The notes beneath the pieces are model-generated. The model was not told where the DNA came from and did no database searches. It saw only the letters and a list, made by a program, of their open reading frames with translations. A program made the position numbers and the translations under genes. This document shows positions 1 to 6,720 of a stretch of 13,455 bases of DNA, piece after piece (the stretch's first letter is position 1; each line of letters begins with the position of its first letter). The stretch is from an uncultured Muribaculaceae bacterium (GTDB lineage: Bacteria > Bacteroidota > Bacteroidia > Bacteroidales > Muribaculaceae), in contig CAKTOT010000063.1 in assembly GCA_934590135.1 (NCBI GenBank), positions 1-13,455 of the forward strand, given 5' to 3'.

Positions 1-78
1 ATCAACAGCGTCCGAGGCGTCAACCGCGTATGCTACGACGTATCCTCCAAGCCGCCGAGCACCATCGAGTGGGAATGA
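1..78 (+). CDS. guaA: GMP synthase (glutamine-hydrolysing), C-terminal fragment
   Basis: This is the last 25 codons of a gene that enters from the left edge, in the frame starting at base 1 and ending at TGA 76-78. The peptide contains GVNRVCYDVSSKPPSTIEWE at its end, which matches the highly conserved C-terminus of GuaA (family pattern GxNRVxYDxSxKPPxTIEWE). GuaA converts XMP to GMP in the cytoplasm using glutamine and ATP; this tail belongs to the dimerisation domain. Only the end is visible, so integrity of the rest cannot be judged. A long hairpin follows 137 bases downstream and probably ends the transcript. Confidence 0.9.
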   Translation: MNSVRGVNRVCYDVSSKPPSTIEWE

Positions 79-215
79 TTATAATGTCGAATGTCGCTCC
101 TCCCGAACCACTGGATATCCTGGGCAATGAAACAATGAGAATGATGTGAGACATAGGAATCATGGGAACAATGGACATCAGGACATTATTCTTATAACTC
201 TCATTAATCTCAATC
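79..215. other. Intergenic spacer after guaA, no gene seen
   Basis: The stretch is richer in A and T than its surroundings and has several loose repeats of the type AATGA/CATCA/GACAT. No open frame in it looks like protein. The minus-strand frame that crosses it runs antisense into lpxD and has no family features. Confidence 0.5.
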
Positions 216-265
216 CATAGACAAATCCGTCCTGCGGCTCGAGCCGCAAGACGGATTTGTCTATG
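216..265 (+). terminator. Long hairpin, probable guaA terminator
   Basis: Bases 216-230 pair perfectly with 251-265 (15 bp). The stem continues inward with one mismatch and six further pairs to a TCGA loop at 239-242. The sequence after it (TCGTTTATTTT) is only moderately T-rich, so termination strength is uncertain. The 3' arm carries the -33 element of the next promoter. Confidence 0.65.
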
Positions 266-287
266 TCGTTTATTTTGCGTACTTTTG
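256..287 (+). promoter_or_regulatory. Bacteroidetes-type promoter of the lpxD operon
   Basis: TTTG at 256-259, a 20-base spacer, and TACTTTTG at 280-287, an exact match to the Bacteroidetes -7 consensus TAnnTTTG. Transcription would begin near 292-295, giving a leader of about 30 bases before the lpxD start. The -33 box lies inside the 3' arm of the preceding hairpin. Confidence 0.65.
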
Positions 288-323
288 CGGTCGCATTCAT
301 TGTAATCATACACGACCAGACAC

Positions 324-1352
324 ATGCAGTTTACAGCAGAAATGTTAGCAGCCCTTATCGGCGGCACCATTGACGGCGACCCAAAGGCCGCAGTCAGCAC
401 CTTTGCCAAAATCGAAGAAGGGCACCCCGGCGCACTGTCATTCCTTGCCAATCCGAAATATACGCACTATATCTACGACACCAGGTCATCCATAGTGCTC
501 GTGGCCGACAACTTCGTACCCGAACACCCCGTACATGCCACCATGATACGCGTGGCCGACCCCTACAGCGCAGTCACCAAACTGATGGAAATGGCCGCCG
601 CCGCTATGACACAGCATCCCAGCGGCATCGAGCAGCCCAGCTATATAGCCCAAGGCGTTGACATACCCGATGAAGCATACATCGGCGCCTTTGCATACAT
701 CGGCAAAGACGCCAAGATAGGACGCGGCGCCAAGATATACCCCCAAGTGTACGTAGGCAACGGCGCCGTCATAGGCGAAGACACCGTGCTCTATCCCGGA
801 TGCCGCGTATACCCCGGATGCCATATCGGCGCACGCTGCATCATCCATGCCGGCGTCGTCATAGGTGCCGACGGCTTCGGCTTTGCACCCGACAGCGACG
901 GAGTCTACCACAAAATACCTCAAATGGGCATCGTCGAAATAGGCGATGACGTCGAGATAGGCGCCAACACCACCGTAGACCGCGCCACCATGGGCGCCAC
1001 CCGTGTAGGCCGCGGCACCAAGCTGGACAACCTGATACAAGTGGCGCACAACGTCACCGTGGGCGAGCATACCGTAGTGGCCGCCCAAGCCGGAATCGCC
1101 GGCAGCGCACACGTCGGCAACCACTGCATGGTAGGCGGACAAGTGGGCATCGCCGGGCATATCGCAGTGGGCGACCGCACACAGATAGGCGCCCAATCGG
1201 GCGTACCCAACAACGTCGCCCCCGGCAGCCGCATCATGGGATACCCCGCCGTACCCGCCGGCGAATTTGCCCGCCAAGCAGCATATACACGCCGCCTCGG
1301 TCAGCTCTTTGACCGCGTCGGAGCCCTCGAAAAAAGCACCAAGCAACAATAA
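324..1352 (+). CDS. lpxD: UDP-3-O-acylglucosamine N-acyltransferase LpxD
   Basis: LpxD adds the second 3-hydroxyacyl chain, on the 2-amino group of UDP-3-O-acyl-glucosamine, the third step of lipid A synthesis in the cytoplasm. The 342-residue length is normal for the family. Residues 1-100 form the uridine-binding N-terminal domain. From about 108 to 310 there are many hexapeptide repeats of the [IV]G.... type, which build the left-handed beta helix. The catalytic histidine is H242 in the VAHNVTVG motif. The last 30 residues form the C-terminal helix that helps trimerise the enzyme. It is the first gene of the lpx operon, with a good promoter about 40 bases upstream, and is followed after 39 bases by lpxC-fabZ. 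The ATG at 324 begins the domain directly (MQFTAEMLAALIGG). The active site looks intact. Confidence 0.96.
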   Translation: MQFTAEMLAALIGGTIDGDPKAAVSTFAKIEEGHPGALSFLANPKYTHYIYDTRSSIVLVADNFVPEHPVHATMIRVADPYSAVTKLMEMAAAAMTQHPSGIEQPSYIAQGVDIPDEAYIGAFAYIGKDAKIGRGAKIYPQVYVGNGAVIGEDTVLYPGCRVYPGCHIGARCIIHAGVVIGADGFGFAPDSDGVYHKIPQMGIVEIGDDVEIGANTTVDRATMGATRVGRGTKLDNLIQVAHNVTVGEHTVVAAQAGIAGSAHVGNHCMVGGQVGIAGHIAVGDRTQIGAQSGVPNNVAPGSRIMGYPAVPAGEFARQAAYTRRLGQLFDRVGALEKSTKQQ

Positions 1353-1391
1353 CCAAACGTCGAAACAATACATAACACCATATAAGCCACT

Positions 1392-2777
1392 ATGAAACAG
1401 CTCACGCTCGCCAAGCCCTTTACGCTCCAAGGCAAAGGGCTGCATACCGGCCTCAACATCACGGCAACCTTCAACCCCGCAGCCGAAGGCACCGGATACA
1501 AAATCCAACGCATCGACCTCGAAGGCCAACCCGTCATCCCCGCCGTAGCCGAAAACGTCGTAGCCACCAGCCGCGGCACTGTCATCGGCATCTCCCCCGA
1601 CATCACCGTCAGCACCATCGAGCACGCTATGGCCGCACTCTACGCCGCCGGAATCGACAACGTCCTAATCTGCGTAGACGGCCCCGAAATGCCCATACTG
1701 GACGGCAGCGCCGCAATATACACCCACGCCATCGCCCAAGCCGGACTCCAAGAACAAGAAGCCGACAAAGAATTCTTTGTGGTACGCCACAAAATCGAAG
1801 TCTCCGACCCCGAGACCGGCGCCAAAATCATAGTGCTCCCCGACGAAGAATTCACCGCCGACGTGATGATCAACTTCGACTCGCCCGTACTGCACAACCA
1901 GTATGCAAGTCTCGAGCACCTGAGCGACTTCGCCGACGAAATCGCCGCCAGCCGCACCTTCGTCTTCGTACGCGAGATCGAACAACTGCTGGCCGCCAAC
2001 CTCATCAAAGGCGGCGACTTGGACAACGCCATAGTCATCTACGACTCGCCCCTGAGCCAAGACAAACTGGACCATATCGCCGACATTATGGGCGTACAGC
2101 ACAAATGCGTAACCGAGTACGGATACATCAACGAGACACCGCTGACACACGAAAACGAACCCGCACGACACAAACTGCTTGACATCATAGGCGACATTGC
2201 CCTGATAGGCGCCCCACTGCGCGGCCGCATCATCGCCACACGCCCCGGACACACCATCAACGCCCAACTCTCCAAGAAACTGCGCCGCGACGTACGCCGT
2301 ATGGACGCCATAGCCCCCGTGTACGACCCCAACGCCGCACCCATACTGGACAACAACCAAATACGCGCCCTGCTGCCCCACCGCTACCCCTTCCTGCTGG
2401 TAGACAAAATCATCGAACGCAGCGAAAGCTACATCGTAGGCGTCAAAAACGTCACCACCAACGAGCCCTTCTTCCAAGGACACTTCCCCCAAGAGCCCGT
2501 GATGCCCGGCGTACTTATGATCGAAGCTATGGCCCAGACCGGCGGACTGCTCGTGCTCGGCACCGTGCCCGATCCGGAACGCTACTCGACATACTTCATG
2601 AAAATAGACAATGTGAAATTCCGCCAAAAAGTCGTCCCCGGAGACACACTCCTGTTCCACGTATCCTTTATGACCGAACTGCGCCGCGGATGCGCCGTCA
2701 TGAAAGGCCGCGCCTTCGTAGGCGAAAAACTCGTGACCGAATGCGAATTTATGGCACAAATCATCAAGAATAAATGA
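1392..2777 (+). CDS. lpxC/fabZ: Bifunctional LpxC deacetylase / FabZ dehydratase fusion
   Basis: One 461-residue protein joins two enzymes. Residues 1 to about 305 are LpxC, the zinc-dependent deacetylase that makes the first committed step of lipid A synthesis. Expected zinc ligands are visible as H78 (in IEHAMAAL), H260 and D264 (in RHKLLD); E77 and H287 (in PGHTIN) match the catalytic residues. Residues about 318-461 are FabZ, the 3-hydroxyacyl-ACP dehydratase, with catalytic H364 (GHFP) and E378 (MPGVLMIEAMAQ). The two domains are joined by a short linker around 305-318. The fusion is the normal arrangement in Bacteroidetes. It puts both users of 3-hydroxyacyl-ACP in one operon, so lipid A and phospholipid synthesis are made together. 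The gene follows lpxD by 39 bases, and its stop overlaps the lpxA start (ATGA at 2774-2777), so translation is probably coupled. Confidence 0.96.
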   Translation: MKQLTLAKPFTLQGKGLHTGLNITATFNPAAEGTGYKIQRIDLEGQPVIPAVAENVVATSRGTVIGISPDITVSTIEHAMAALYAAGIDNVLICVDGPEMPILDGSAAIYTHAIAQAGLQEQEADKEFFVVRHKIEVSDPETGAKIIVLPDEEFTADVMINFDSPVLHNQYASLEHLSDFADEIAASRTFVFVREIEQLLAANLIKGGDLDNAIVIYDSPLSQDKLDHIADIMGVQHKCVTEYGYINETPLTHENEPARHKLLDIIGDIALIGAPLRGRIIATRPGHTINAQLSKKLRRDVRRMDAIAPVYDPNAAPILDNNQIRALLPHRYPFLLVDKIIERSESYIVGVKNVTTNEPFFQGHFPQEPVMPGVLMIEAMAQTGGLLVLGTVPDPERYSTYFMKIDNVKFRQKVVPGDTLLFHVSFMTELRRGCAVMKGRAFVGEKLVTECEFMAQIIKNK

Positions 2778-3550
2778 AACAGCCCTTAGCATACGTACAC
2801 CCCGCAGCCAAGATACACCCCAGCGTAGTCATCGACCCATTTGTCACCATAGACCAAAACGTCGAAATAGGCGAAGGCACACGCATAGGCTCCAACGTCA
2901 CCATCCTGGAAGGCGCACGCATAGGCCGCAACTGCACCATCTTCCCCGGAGCCGTCATCGGCGCAATACCCCAGGACCTCAAATTCAGAGGCGAAGAAAC
3001 ATACGCCATCATCGGCGACAACACCACCCTACGCGAATTTGTCACCGTCAACCGCGGCACAGCCTCCAAAGGACGTACCGTCGTGGGCAACAACTGCCTG
3101 ATTATGGCCTACTCGCACATCGCACATGACTGCTGCGTAGGCAACAATATCATCATCTCCAACGCCACACAACTGGCCGGCGAAGTCATCGTAGACGACT
3201 ACGCCATCATCGGCGGCGGAACACTGGTACACCAATTCTGCCACCTGGGCTCGCACGTCATGATTCAAGGAGGCGCACTCATCAACAAAGACGTTCCACC
3301 ATACGTCAAAGCCGCACGCGAACCCATATCCTACGCCGGCATCAACAGCATCGGACTGCGCCGTCGCAACTTCTCCAGCGACACCATCCGCGAAATACAG
3401 GACATCTACCGCTACCTCTACCTCTCGGGGCTGAACGTCTCGGACGCCGTCACACGCATCGAAGCCGAGCTGCCCGCTACCCCCGAGCGCGACGAAATCA
3501 TCATGTTTGTCCGCAACAGCAAACGCGGCATCATCAAAGGCTACGTCTAA
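2774..3550 (+). CDS. lpxA: UDP-N-acetylglucosamine acyltransferase LpxA
   Basis: LpxA transfers a 3-hydroxyacyl chain from ACP to the 3-OH of UDP-GlcNAc, the first step of lipid A synthesis. The 258-residue length is typical. Residues 1 to about 185 are hexapeptide repeats forming a left-handed beta helix, and the remaining residues form the helical C-terminal domain that starts near the YAGINSIGLRRRNF motif. The active-site histidine is H118 in SHIAHDC, the equivalent of E. coli H125. The start overlaps the stop of lpxC-fabZ by 4 bases, so the chosen ATG is well supported. The RNase P RNA begins about 40 bases after its stop with no clear promoter in between. Confidence 0.96.
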   Translation: MKQPLAYVHPAAKIHPSVVIDPFVTIDQNVEIGEGTRIGSNVTILEGARIGRNCTIFPGAVIGAIPQDLKFRGEETYAIIGDNTTLREFVTVNRGTASKGRTVVGNNCLIMAYSHIAHDCCVGNNIIISNATQLAGEVIVDDYAIIGGGTLVHQFCHLGSHVMIQGGALINKDVPPYVKAAREPISYAGINSIGLRRRNFSSDTIREIQDIYRYLYLSGLNVSDAVTRIEAELPATPERDEIIMFVRNSKRGIIKGYV

Positions 3551-3589
3551 ACAGACGCCGAAAGACATAGACATACCGACGAAGAGAAA

Positions 3590-3998
3590 ACGACGACGGG
3601 CAGAGGCGCGTCGCTCGTCCGGCAGAGAAGCCGCGAGGCCGACCTGCGCAGACGTGAGGAAAGTCCGGGCAACACAGAGCACCATACTTGCTAACGGCAA
3701 GATGTCGGAAACGGCATAGCAGTGTGACAGAAAATAACAGCCGACCACGTCGGCAATGGTGAAAAGGTGGGGTAAGAGCCCACCGGGAGACATGGTGACA
3801 TGACTCGCCGCACACCTTATGGGTTGCAAGGTCAAGTATACCGGCATTTAAGGGCTGCTCGTCCATTGCCGGGGGGTAGACTGCTAAAGCGACCGTGGCA
3901 ACACGGCGCTCAGATAAATGACGTGCATGGCTCCGTCCGGTCCCCTTGCGGGATACCGAGGGCTTACAGAACCCGGCTTACATCCGCCCGTCGTCCTT
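3590..3998 (+). ncRNA. rnpB: RNase P RNA component (class A)
   Basis: RNase P RNA is the ribozyme that cuts the 5' leader from precursor tRNAs. The universal core is visible: GAGGAAAGTCCGGGC at about 3656-3670 (CR-I, 5' side of P4) and ACAGAACCCGGCTTA at about 3966-3980 (CR-V, 3' side of P4). The outer helix P1 is formed by 3592-3601 pairing with 3986-3995 (10 bp), which sets the ends. A run of T at 3997-4000 follows. The length of about 410 bases fits bacterial class A. Open frames inside this stretch on either strand are not real genes. No TAnnTTTG box is seen between the lpxA stop and P1, so it may be processed from the lpx transcript. The exact ends are uncertain by a few bases. Confidence 0.93.
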
Positions 3999-4056
3999 TT
4001 CGCTTCATCCTTTCCGCCTCTCGAAAACAGAGCCCGGATAAAAGAATAATCCTATC

Positions 4057-4082
4057 GTCCTTAAGGACTCTAAAGTCCTTAA
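4057..4082 (+). repeat. Alternative small hairpins between rnpB and the DUF695 gene
   Basis: TTAAGGACT at 4061-4069 pairs with AGTCCTTAA at 4074-4082 (9 bp, 4-base loop). The left arm can pair instead with GTCCTT at 4057-4062, forming the palindrome GTCCTTAAGGAC. No strong T-run follows, so a terminator role for rnpB is only possible. Confidence 0.4.
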
Positions 4083-4113
4083 TTCCTCATTATCTTGACA
4101 TTGCTTTTTCATT

Positions 4114-4536
4114 ATGAAAGGAGAATACTGGACATGCCCCACCGTCAGCGACGAAGGATATGACATCCTGGTCACCGGACGTGCCGACATCGAAAAATTT
4201 CGTGCCAATCCGCGCTTCAACATACGCGTAACCATCTCCTGGGAATACGGCGGTCATGGTATGCCCGACACCGAGGACTCCACACTCATGGAACAAGCCA
4301 CCGACGCCATGGCCGACACCTTCGACAAAGACCCCGTAGCAGTGCTCACCGGCATATACACCGGCGACGGAAGCCGCCAATGGGTACTCTACACCATCAG
4401 CACAAACATCTTCGGGCGCAAGCTCAACGAAGCCCTGGCATCGCTGCCGCTTATGCCCCTGCAAATCACGTGCGAAAACGACCCCGACTGGGCCGAATAC
4501 GACGAAATGGCCGCCGCCAGCCGCATCGACGGCTGA
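4114..4536 (+). CDS. DUF695 domain protein
   Basis: A 140-residue cytoplasmic protein without signal peptide or membrane segment. It matches what I know of the DUF695 family: an early ISWEY motif (around 42-46), a central Met-rich helix (MEQATDAMAD), the strand pair with GIYTGDGSRQWVLYT, and a C-terminal DPDWAEY motif. The function of DUF695 proteins is unknown; they are often found in Bacteroidetes as stand-alone small proteins. The ATG at 4114 is the first possible start and fits the family's short N-terminus. No consensus -7 box is clear upstream, so it could be served by transcription reading through from rnpB. It converges with the DUF4924 gene at a shared hairpin. Confidence 0.75.
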   Translation: MKGEYWTCPTVSDEGYDILVTGRADIEKFRANPRFNIRVTISWEYGGHGMPDTEDSTLMEQATDAMADTFDKDPVAVLTGIYTGDGSRQWVLYTISTNIFGRKLNEALASLPLMPLQITCENDPDWAEYDEMAAASRIDG

Positions 4537-4603
4537 AAACAGCCACACTCATACACACACTACATAAGCCGTATATAGCCGGAACTGCTATAATAGCCAT
4601 AAC

Positions 4604-4646
4604 AGCCACAAAAGCTATTAAAGCCTGAATAGCCACAAAAGCTATT
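4604..4646. repeat. 16-base direct repeat inside the terminator region
   Basis: AGCCACAAAAGCTATT occurs at 4604-4619 and again at 4631-4646 (27 bases apart). The second copy spans the loop of the terminator hairpin. The first copy can form its own weaker hairpin with AATAGC just upstream (around 4592). Confidence 0.7.
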
Positions 4647-4658
4647 CAGGCTTTAATA
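4616..4658. terminator. Bidirectional terminator between convergent genes
   Basis: Bases 4616-4633 pair perfectly with 4641-4658 (18 bp) around a 7-base loop CACAAAA. The stem base is A/T rich (TATTAAAG / CTTTAATA), giving a T-run on either strand. It lies between the ends of the DUF695 gene (+) and the DUF4924 gene (-), so it can stop both. Confidence 0.8.
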
Positions 4659-4694
4659 ATAGATGTAACTTGCTTAGAGAAATTGCCCCTACCC

Positions 4695-5237
4695 TCAAAA
4701 CTCCAGTTTATCATCCCTATCGAGTTTGTAATAACCGGCAAGCATCGCCAAAAGCTTGGAAATCTGAACTACAGCATCAGCCGTGCCCTTGGAAATCTCC
4801 TTACCGCGCAAGCGCAACATCAGCACCCCATACAACGCATTGAAGCACGTTTCAAGCTCGCCGGCCGGTGACGCCCCACCCTTGGCACGCAACTCGACAA
4901 TAAAAGGCAAAGTCTTGTACAACTGAGCACTATACTCGGCATACTTGGCACTCGACAACAAACGCCGATGCAAGTCCACAAGCTGACCCAACGTATTACG
5001 ATTGATTTGCAAGTGTCCCGAACGCTCCACACCCTCACGACGCATCATATCTATAAGCGATACATACCACTCGCGCAACGCATGCGCCCGCTCCTCGTCC
5101 AAGCCCATAGGACGTATTACAGCCTCGTCTATACGCTCAATATCAAGATTGTAAGCGCGGATGATATCCTCTATCTGCCACATATACAGCAAGTACTCGG
5201 CAATGTTCTCTTTATGTTTTCGGGATGCAATGTACAT
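4695..5237 (-). CDS. DUF4924 family protein
   Basis: A 180-residue helical protein with the opening pattern MYIASRKHKENIAEYLLYMWQ, which I recognise as the DUF4924 family of Bacteroidetes. The rest is a set of amphipathic helices with many charged residues; there are no metal or nucleotide motifs and no signal peptide. The function is unknown. A longer reading with 30 extra residues beginning MPFAGFW is open upstream to 5327, but that part is rich in Cys and Gly and looks unlike the family, so the ATG at 5237 is chosen. No exact -7 box was found on its upstream side. It ends just before the bidirectional hairpin. Confidence 0.8.
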   Translation of the reverse strand: MYIASRKHKENIAEYLLYMWQIEDIIRAYNLDIERIDEAVIRPMGLDEERAHALREWYVSLIDMMRREGVERSGHLQINRNTLGQLVDLHRRLLSSAKYAEYSAQLYKTLPFIVELRAKGGASPAGELETCFNALYGVLMLRLRGKEISKGTADAVVQISKLLAMLAGYYKLDRDDKLEF

Positions 5238-5462
5238 TATATGATTTGAATTACACGGCAGCGGCGAAACATCCACCCTGCCGCAAATACCACAGCAATT
5301 ATCGCGCCAAAAACCGGCAAAAGGCATTCACATCATACCATGCCTCGGTCACTCCAAGCATCACCTAAGGCACCACGATACCCCGGACAAGCCACCCGAT
5401 ACAATGCAGACCAAGCGCGAGAAAATTATTTTCGACCATTCGGGCAAAAAAAGGTGGAAATA

Positions 5463-5494
5463 TTTGGTAGATAACGAAAAAAGTCGTTACTTTG
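5463..5494 (+). promoter_or_regulatory. Promoter of the rpmB-rpmG operon
   Basis: TTTG at 5463-5466, a 20-base spacer and TTACTTTG at 5487-5494, matching TAnnTTTG at 7 of 8 positions. The same spacing is seen at the lpxD promoter. Transcription would start near 5500, leaving a leader of about 130 bases before rpmB. Confidence 0.5.
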
Positions 5495-5499
5495 CATCC

Positions 5500-5630
5500 T
5501 GTTTTACGGCGGCTCCGAAAAAGCCGGTGGGAAAGATGCGCCCACAGGTGATATGAGACGGAACGCGCGTCGCTAAGACATTCAAAGACAACAATAAACA
5601 GACACCGAACACGATAAACCATTAACAGCC
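5500..5630 (+). promoter_or_regulatory. Long structured leader of rpmB, possible regulatory element
   Basis: The leader is unusually long for this genome's short leaders. It can form CGGCT/AGCCG and GTGGG/CCCAC stems within 5507-5555. Ribosomal protein operons often carry leader structures for self-control, but I do not recognise a named family here. Confidence 0.3.
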
Positions 5631-5894
5631 ATGTCAAAGATTTGTCAAATCACCGGCAAGAAAGCTATCACGGGCAACAACGTATCGCACTCGAAACGTC
5701 GCACCAAACGTCGTTTTAACGTCAACCTGTTCACCAAGAAATTCTACTGGGTAGAACAAGGCATGTGGATCAGCCTGACAATCTCCGCTGCCGGACTGCG
5801 CACCATCAACAAATTAGGCCTCAACGCCGCTATGATTCAGGCCGCCGAAAAAGGCTACCTGACCGAGAACGACATCAAAATCATTGGATTCTAA
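5631..5894 (+). CDS. rpmB: Large-subunit ribosomal protein bL28
   Basis: An 87-residue basic protein with the L28 opening KICQITGKKAITGNNVSHS, followed by the RRTKRRFNVNL segment and the ISAAGLRTINKLG segment typical of this family. It is a component of the 50S subunit near the E site. It is the first gene of a three-gene operon with rpmG (14 bases downstream) and the DUF4295 gene, preceded by a promoter and a 130-base leader. No zinc-binding cysteine set is present apart from the single C5. The start is the only reasonable ATG and gives the standard N-terminus. Confidence 0.96.
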   Translation: MSKICQITGKKAITGNNVSHSKRRTKRRFNVNLFTKKFYWVEQGMWISLTISAAGLRTINKLGLNAAMIQAAEKGYLTENDIKIIGF

Positions 5895-5908
5895 AAATAT
5901 AAGAGAAG

Positions 5909-6097
5909 ATGGCAAAGAAAGCAAAAGGTAATCGCGTGCAGGTCATCCTCGAATGCACCGAACATAAAGCCAGCGGAATGCCCGGCACATCCCGTTACAT
6001 CACCACCAAGAACCGCAAGAACACCACAGAGCGCCTCGAACTCAAAAAATACAACCCCATTCTGAAGCGCGTGACAGTTCATAAAGAGATTAAATAA
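5909..6097 (+). CDS. rpmG: Large-subunit ribosomal protein bL33
   Basis: A 62-residue basic protein with the L33 pattern: MAKKAKGNRVQVILECTEHK, then RYITTKNRKNTTERLELKKY and NPILKRVTVHKEIK. The CxxC pairs of the zinc-binding form are missing, so this is the zinc-free type. It is a small 50S protein near the E site. It sits 14 bases after rpmB and 36 bases before the DUF4295 gene, in the order usual for Bacteroidetes. Confidence 0.96.
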   Translation: MAKKAKGNRVQVILECTEHKASGMPGTSRYITTKNRKNTTERLELKKYNPILKRVTVHKEIK

Positions 6098-6133
6098 CAC
6101 CCCTCACCTATACGCACCCAAACCACCTAAGAT

Positions 6134-6283
6134 ATGGCAAAGAAAACAGTGGCCTCCCTGCAAAAAGGTGAAGGCCGTACATACAGCAAGGTCATCAAAA
6201 TGGTCAAGTCCCCCAAGACCGGCGCCTACGTCTTCAAAGAAGAAATGGTACCCAACGACGCAGTCAAGGACGCACTCAAATAA
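6134..6283 (+). CDS. DUF4295 small basic protein
   Basis: A 49-residue protein, MAKKTVASLQKGEGRTYSKV and onward, ending NDAVKDALK. It is lysine-rich, with no cysteine and no signal peptide. It matches the DUF4295 family, which in Bacteroidetes is found directly after L28 and L33; the position and charge suggest a ribosome-associated protein, but no function is proven. The start is the ATG at 6134, after a non-coding gap of 36 bases. The operon ends at a hairpin 18 bases after its stop. In many Bacteroidales ftsY follows this gene; here it does not. Confidence 0.88.
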   Translation: MAKKTVASLQKGEGRTYSKVIKMVKSPKTGAYVFKEEMVPNDAVKDALK

Positions 6284-6300
6284 TCTCCGTTTTCGAAGAC

Positions 6301-6346
6301 AACAACGCAGCGGACAATGCTCGGCATTGCCCGCTGCGTTGTTTTA
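6301..6346 (+). terminator. Terminator of the rpmB-rpmG-DUF4295 operon
   Basis: AACAACGCAGCGG (6301-6313) pairs with CCGCTGCGTTGTT (6331-6343). An inner CAATGC/GCATTG stem follows after one mismatch, with a TCG loop. TTTT overlaps the end of the stem at 6341-6345. Confidence 0.85.
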
Positions 6347-6365
6347 TATCCCGGCACATCACATT

Positions 6366-6399
6366 CCCATCGCAGCGTCGTTGTACCCATCGCAGCGTC
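6366..6399. repeat. Tandem 14-base repeat, 20-base period
   Basis: CCCATCGCAGCGTC occurs at 6366-6379 and 6386-6399. A partial inverted copy (GCTGCGTTGCGAT) follows near 6430-6442. The rest of 6347-6626 shows no gene or known element. Confidence 0.6.
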
Positions 6400-6626
6400 A
6401 CTTTTCGCCCAAAGAGTCAACTTCCGGCGCTGCGTTGCGATCGGATATTCTCGCCATATCCGAACACAGCCCGCGGCACGACCGTACCTGCCTATCAATA
6501 CCGACATCACCCGAGGAGTACACCCGACACGCCAAACCTCACGAATGATGCATTGGCTCAAGCCCATAAATCATTGGCCGCCGTCATCCTTACGGGTGAA
6601 AGCAGCATTGACGCAAGTCCTAATAC

Positions 6627-6666
6627 AAAGAGAGCCGCTTCCACTTGCGTGGAAGCGGCTCTCTTT
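6627..6666 (-). terminator. Terminator of groSL
   Basis: Bases 6627-6643 pair perfectly with 6650-6666 (17 bp) around a 6-base loop. It lies 55 bases after the groL stop on the minus strand. The stem ends in AAAG/CTTT, and it could also stop plus-strand transcripts. Confidence 0.8.
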
Positions 6667-6720
6667 ATCCGCAGGCTACCGCCGAGATAAGGCGGCGTCT
6701 CGCGGGGCGATTACAGCAGA

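Noticed and set aside
486..1625. 379-residue open frame on the minus strand across lpxD and lpxC
   Set aside because: It is antisense to two well-identified genes and its peptide is a low-complexity mix of Gly, Ala, Val, Asp and Tyr caused by the codon bias of the real genes.
3507..4117. Small open frames on both strands between lpxA and the DUF695 gene
   Set aside because: They lie in the RNase P RNA, whose conserved core and P1 helix explain the sequence.
5238..5327. N-terminal extension of the DUF4924 protein (MPFAGFW start)
   Set aside because: The extra 30 residues look unlike the family, which begins at the MYIASRKHKENIAEY segment.
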